Positions 60,960 through 64,000 of a DNA stretch of 64,000 nt are shown here, in pieces (position 1 is the stretch's first letter; every line of letters begins with the position of its first letter). The translations under genes were made by a program, and so were the position numbers. This DNA is from Rhodococcoides trifolii. GTDB taxonomy: Bacteria > Actinomycetota > Actinomycetes > Mycobacteriales > Mycobacteriaceae. The stretch is from NCBI RefSeq assembly GCF_014635345.1, contig NZ_BMCU01000001.1, positions 310,001-374,000 on the forward strand. The letters run 5' to 3'. The notes beneath the pieces were generated by a model. The model was given only the letters and a program-made list of their open reading frames with translations, did no database searches and was not told the origin of the DNA.

Positions 60960-61054
60960 GTCGAACTCCTTCCGTCTAGGGACGCGTACGTCGTGGTCGA
61001 CTTCGTCGCTGCGCACCCGACTCGGCGCGCTAGTTTCGATTTCGACAGCCGCCG

Positions 61055-61080
61055 CGTGTTTGACAGAAGTCTGAAACACG
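61055..61080. promoter_or_regulatory. 26-base palindrome between EAL and L,D-transpeptidase genes
   Basis: CGTGTTT, GA, CAGA, AG, TCTG, AAACACG: two nested inverted repeats sharing one axis, about 95 bases from the EAL start and about 140 from the transpeptidase start. Shape fits a dimeric repressor operator. Confidence 0.5.
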
Positions 61081-61220
61081 AAGCATTACACGTCGGCGTG
61101 CGGTTCGCCACCACGGACCCACAGTTTCGGCCCGGTGAATTCGCTTCGAGGCACCGCGTGTGTGTTAATGACTGTGCTCGTCCGGCCACGAACACACGAA
61201 AAGAAGCAGGTACAGAACCG

Positions 61221-62153
61221 ATGACATGGAATCGACGCGTCTCCAGGGCTGCACTGGGAAGGGCCGCAGTGGGAGTTGTCGGTGCCGCCGTCCTCGGACT
61301 CGCCGTCGCCGCACCCGCCGGCGCCGTCCCTCTCTTCCCCGGTGGCCCGGACATTCCGCTGCCTGTCATTCCCGGCATCACCGAGCCATTGCCCGGTCAG
61401 CCTGCAGCTCCGCTCGCGCCGGCCGCTCCCGCCGTTGCTCCCACCGCGCCCGCCAACTTCTCCGCGCCGTCGATCAACCCGGCCAGCGGCGAAACCGTCG
61501 GCGTTGCTCAGCCGATCATCATTCGCTTCGGGTCGCCGGTCACCGACCACGCCACCGCGGAGCGTGCCATCGCGATCACCAACTCGGCGAACGTGCCCGG
61601 ACACTTCTACTGGTTCGGTGACAAGCAGGTCCGCTGGCGCCCGGAAGCCTTCTGGCCGGCCGGAACCGACGTGAAGGTGGACGCGGGCGGCACCGTGTCG
61701 ACGTTCCACATCGGCGACGCCATCGTCAGCACCGCGGACGACAACACGCACCAGATCACGATCACCCGCAACGGCGAGGTCGTGAAGACCATGCCGACCT
61801 CGATGGGCAAGGGCGGACACGAGACGCCGAACGGCACGTACATCGTCGGCGAGCGCTTCCGCGACATGTACATGGACTCCTCCACCTACGGAGTTCCGGT
61901 CGACTCACCCGAGGGCTACCGGACGTACGTCGAATACGCCACGCGAATCTCCAATAGCGGCATCTTCGTTCACGCGGCACCCTGGTCGGTCGACGCGCAG
62001 GGCAGCTACAACGCGAGCCACGGTTGCCTGAACGTGAGCACCGAGGACGGCAAGTGGTTCTTCGAGAACGCCCAGAAGGGCGATCCGGTCGTGGTCGTGA
62101 ATACATCGGGTGGCGTCCTGAACCGCGGGGATGGCCTCGGCGACTGGAACTAG
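61221..62153 (+). CDS. L,D-transpeptidase (YkuD), secreted
   Basis: 310 aa cell-wall enzyme making 3-3 peptidoglycan cross-links, abundant in Mycobacteriales. Sec signal peptide to GAVAAPAGA, a Pro/Ala-rich linker (about 35-75), an Ig-like domain (about 75-165: PASGETVGVAQPIIIRFGSPV, FYWFGDKQVRWRPEAFWPAGTDV), and a YkuD domain with IFVHAAPW and catalytic SHGCLNVS (Cys about 270). There is no lipobox, so it is anchored by other means. ATG 61221. A strong terminator follows. Confidence 0.93.
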   Translation: MTWNRRVSRAALGRAAVGVVGAAVLGLAVAAPAGAVPLFPGGPDIPLPVIPGITEPLPGQPAAPLAPAAPAVAPTAPANFSAPSINPASGETVGVAQPIIIRFGSPVTDHATAERAIAITNSANVPGHFYWFGDKQVRWRPEAFWPAGTDVKVDAGGTVSTFHIGDAIVSTADDNTHQITITRNGEVVKTMPTSMGKGGHETPNGTYIVGERFRDMYMDSSTYGVPVDSPEGYRTYVEYATRISNSGIFVHAAPWSVDAQGSYNASHGCLNVSTEDGKWFFENAQKGDPVVVVNTSGGVLNRGDGLGDWN

Positions 62154-62165
62154 GCGCTTCGCACA

Positions 62166-62207
62166 CGGGTGTGAAAAAGAGTGCAGGAGGACTCTTTTTC
62201 ACACCCG
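62166..62207. terminator. Terminator after the L,D-transpeptidase gene
   Basis: Perfect 17-base arms CGGGTGTGAAAAAGAGT and complement with an 8-base loop. The A and T runs within the stem make it a good terminator in both directions. Confidence 0.9.
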
Positions 62208-62284
62208 AGCACGTAGTGCAGTGTTAAACCCGGCGGACTCCGCCGTTCACCATCCGTTCGTGCAGGGCCAGCAGAGTCCACCGA

Positions 62285-63223
62285 GTGAGAACCGCTCCCC
62301 AGCGGACGCTTCCGGACCTTCCTCCCGATCAGCGCTCGTTCCTCCGACGCCCCTGGCGTGACTACGCCCTGTTCTTCGTGCTCGTCGGCCCCAATCTCGT
62401 TCTGCTGGCGGTCTTCACGTACCGCCCGCTCGTCGACAACATCAGGCTCTCGTTCTTCGACTGGAACATCAGCTCGCCGACGGCGACCTTCCTCGGCCTC
62501 GCCAACTACCGGGAATGGATCTCCCGCAGCGACACCTGGCAGATCGTCTCGAACACCGTCGTCTTCACCATCGCGGCGGTGGTGGGCAGTATGGCCCTCG
62601 GCCTCGCCCTCGCCCTCCTGCTCGATCGGAAGCTGAAGGGACGCAACATTGTCCGTTCTGCCGTGTTCGCACCGTTCGTCATCTCCGGTGCGGCGATCGG
62701 TGTCGCTTTCCAGTTCGTGTTCGACCCGAACTTCGGCCTCATCCAAGACCTGATGCGACGGATCGGGATCACCGGCGTCCCGGATTTCTACCAGGACCCG
62801 AAATGGGCCCTGTTCATGATCACCGTGACCTACATCTGGAAGAACCTCGGCTACGCCTTCGTCATCTATCTCGCTGCGCTGCAGGGACTTCGGCAAGACC
62901 TGACGGAGGCCGCGCAGATCGACGGCGCGAGCCGGTGGACGTCCTTCACGCGCGTCGTGCTTCCGCAGTTACGCCCCACCACATTCTTCCTCTCCATCAC
63001 CGTCATGCTGAACTCGCTGCAGGTGTTCGACATCATCAACGTCATGACCCGGGGCGGACCGCTCGGTACCGGCACCACCACGATGGTCTACCAGGTGTAC
63101 GAGGAGTCGTTCCGCAATTTCCGAGCGGGATACGGAGCAACGGTGGCGACCATCATGTTCCTTGTTCTCCTGATCGTCACCGTCGTGCAGGTACGCATCA
63201 TGGATCGGGGTGACGCACGATGA
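62285..63223 (+). CDS. ugpA: ABC sugar/glycerol-phosphate permease (UgpA-like)
   Basis: 312 aa, six helices, MalF/UgpA class. N-terminal helix DYALFFVLVGPNLVLLAVFTY, then LSFFDWNISSPTATFLGLANYREW, and the EAA loop DLTEAAQIDGASRWTSFTRVVLPQLRPTT that docks with the ATPase. GTG 62285. Imports sn-glycerol-3-phosphate or an oligosaccharide with its partner permease; the substrate-binding protein and ATPase lie outside the window. The next gene overlaps by 4 bases (ATGA). Confidence 0.9.
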   Translation: MRTAPQRTLPDLPPDQRSFLRRPWRDYALFFVLVGPNLVLLAVFTYRPLVDNIRLSFFDWNISSPTATFLGLANYREWISRSDTWQIVSNTVVFTIAAVVGSMALGLALALLLDRKLKGRNIVRSAVFAPFVISGAAIGVAFQFVFDPNFGLIQDLMRRIGITGVPDFYQDPKWALFMITVTYIWKNLGYAFVIYLAALQGLRQDLTEAAQIDGASRWTSFTRVVLPQLRPTTFFLSITVMLNSLQVFDIINVMTRGGPLGTGTTTMVYQVYEESFRNFRAGYGATVATIMFLVLLIVTVVQVRIMDRGDAR

Positions 63224-64000
63224 CCCTTCTCGCCGAACCTGTTGTGTCGGAACAGGACAAGACCGAGTCGAAGCGACGCGGGGCCAACGTCTTCGGATAC
63301 CTGGCCATGGTGGTCGTCATCCTCATGGTGGGCCTGCCGCTGTTCTGGATCGTGCTGACCTCCTTCAAGGAACGACCCGACATCTACGTGCAGCCCGCCG
63401 ACTGGTGGCCGGGACTGTTCCGTCCCCAGAACTACTCGGACGCCACCTCGACCGTCCCGTTCTGGACCTTCCTCCGCAACTCCCTCGTGGTCACCAGCGT
63501 GCTCGCCGTCGTGAAGTTCGCACTCGGTGTGCTCAGCGCCTACGGATTGGTGTTCCTCCGCTTCCCCGGCAAGAACGTCGTCTTCCTCGTGATCATCGCC
63601 GCGCTGATGGTGCCGAACCAGATCACCGTCATCTCCAACTACGCTCTGGTCGCAGAACTCGGCTGGCGCAACACCTTCCAGGGCATCATCGTCCCGCTGG
63701 CCGGTGTCGCCTTCGGTACGTTCCTCATGCGCAACCACTTCCTGTCCATCCCCTCGGAGATCATCGAGGCCGCGCGGATGGACGGGGCCGGGCCGATCAG
63801 GTTGCTCACGCGCGTGGTCCTGCCCATCTCGGGCCCGACAATGGTCGCGTTCGCCACCATCACCGTCGTCAACGAGTGGAACGAATATCTGTGGCCGTTC
63901 CTGATGGCCGACGACGCCAGTCGCGCGACTCTGCCGGTCGGACTCACCCAGTTGCAGAACAACGACGGCGTCACCAACTGGGGACCGGTGATGGCCGGGA
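63220..64000 (+). CDS. ugpE: ABC sugar/glycerol-phosphate permease (UgpE-like), 3' end missing
   Basis: At least 260 aa visible, MalG/UgpE class: FGYLAMVVVILMVGLPLFWIVLTSFKERPDIYVQPADWWP, TFLRNSLVVTSVLAVVKFALGVLSAYGLVFLRFPGK, and the EAA loop SEIIEAARMDGAGPIRLLTRVVLPISGPTM. ATG 63220 overlaps the ugpA stop (ATGA), so the pair is co-translated. The frame is open at the right edge. Confidence 0.9.
   Translation, partial: MTLLAEPVVSEQDKTESKRRGANVFGYLAMVVVILMVGLPLFWIVLTSFKERPDIYVQPADWWPGLFRPQNYSDATSTVPFWTFLRNSLVVTSVLAVVKFALGVLSAYGLVFLRFPGKNVVFLVIIAALMVPNQITVISNYALVAELGWRNTFQGIIVPLAGVAFGTFLMRNHFLSIPSEIIEAARMDGAGPIRLLTRVVLPISGPTMVAFATITVVNEWNEYLWPFLMADDASRATLPVGLTQLQNNDGVTNWGPVMAG

Noticed and set aside
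59544..61220. Long ORF upstream of and in frame with the L,D-transpeptidase
   Set aside because: It runs antisense through the EAL-DICT gene; the signal peptide start at 61221 fixes the true gene.

Overview
The window is high-GC actinobacterial chromosome. Several families are typical of Mycobacteriales (Nocardiaceae/Mycobacteriaceae): a PlsB2/PlsC-type acyltransferase pair, LpqN- and LppU-like lipoproteins, a secreted-type Mycobacterium-like AroQ chorismate mutase, LigC/LigD repair ligases and an MMPL transporter. A Rhodococcus-like (Rhodococcus/Rhodococcoides) genome is the best guess; this is inferred from gene content, not from a marker gene. No rRNA, tRNA, CRISPR array, IS element or prophage was seen. 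About 55 protein genes fill almost all of the sequence, many with overlapping starts and stops.

Layout. 1-6.3 kb: an oxidoreductase/DNA glycosylase operon, RNase HI, small SRPBCC and acidic proteins, a pirin/HxlR pair and a DUF4190-like membrane protein. 6.5-9.8 kb: a thiolase, then a divergent pair encoding a Brp/Blh beta-carotene-cleaving enzyme (retinal synthesis) and a xanthorhodopsin-like proton-pumping rhodopsin, a complete two-gene light-harvesting module. 9.9-18 kb: a secreted protein, Lon protease, an SDR, an ABC exporter, membrane proteins and a short SARP/AfsR-like regulator. 18-25.3 kb: lipoproteins including a tandem zinc-peptidase, a secreted lipase, LigD and small membrane proteins.

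25.4-30.8 kb holds a Nit1C/MSMEG_0565-0572-type nitrogen-starvation cluster: the 0572 protein, a radical SAM enzyme, a GNAT-AIR synthase fusion, the 0570 protein, a nitrilase homologue and a glycosyltransferase. Two things stand out. The nitrilase homologue has Asp in place of the catalytic Cys, and the flavoprotein normally found in these clusters is absent. 31-38 kb: a sugar porter with a UspA-like protein, a lipocalin/MMPL operon with a divergent MarR regulator and a clear palindromic operator, a second lipase, and chorismate mutase. 37.7-42.5 kb: a PlsB, HAD-PlsC, adenylate-cyclase operon joined by overlaps.

42.7-64 kb: lipoprotein, AraC and VOC genes, a secreted trypsin-like protease, two DHA2-family exporters, IlvD, an orphan SigK-like sigma factor, LppU, a LigC + LigD-type polymerase pair, an NhaA-DsbA fusion, Dps, a zinc-ribbon metallopeptidase, a degenerate EAL-DICT protein, an L,D-transpeptidase, and the start of a Ugp-type sugar/glycerol-phosphate ABC importer that runs off the right edge.

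A short GC-rich palindromic repeat (core GGCCTCCGGCC) recurs at five places. It lies between genes and also inside or at the ends of the adenylate cyclase, LigC and NhaA genes. Inside genes its period is a multiple of three, and it is translated in two different frames.
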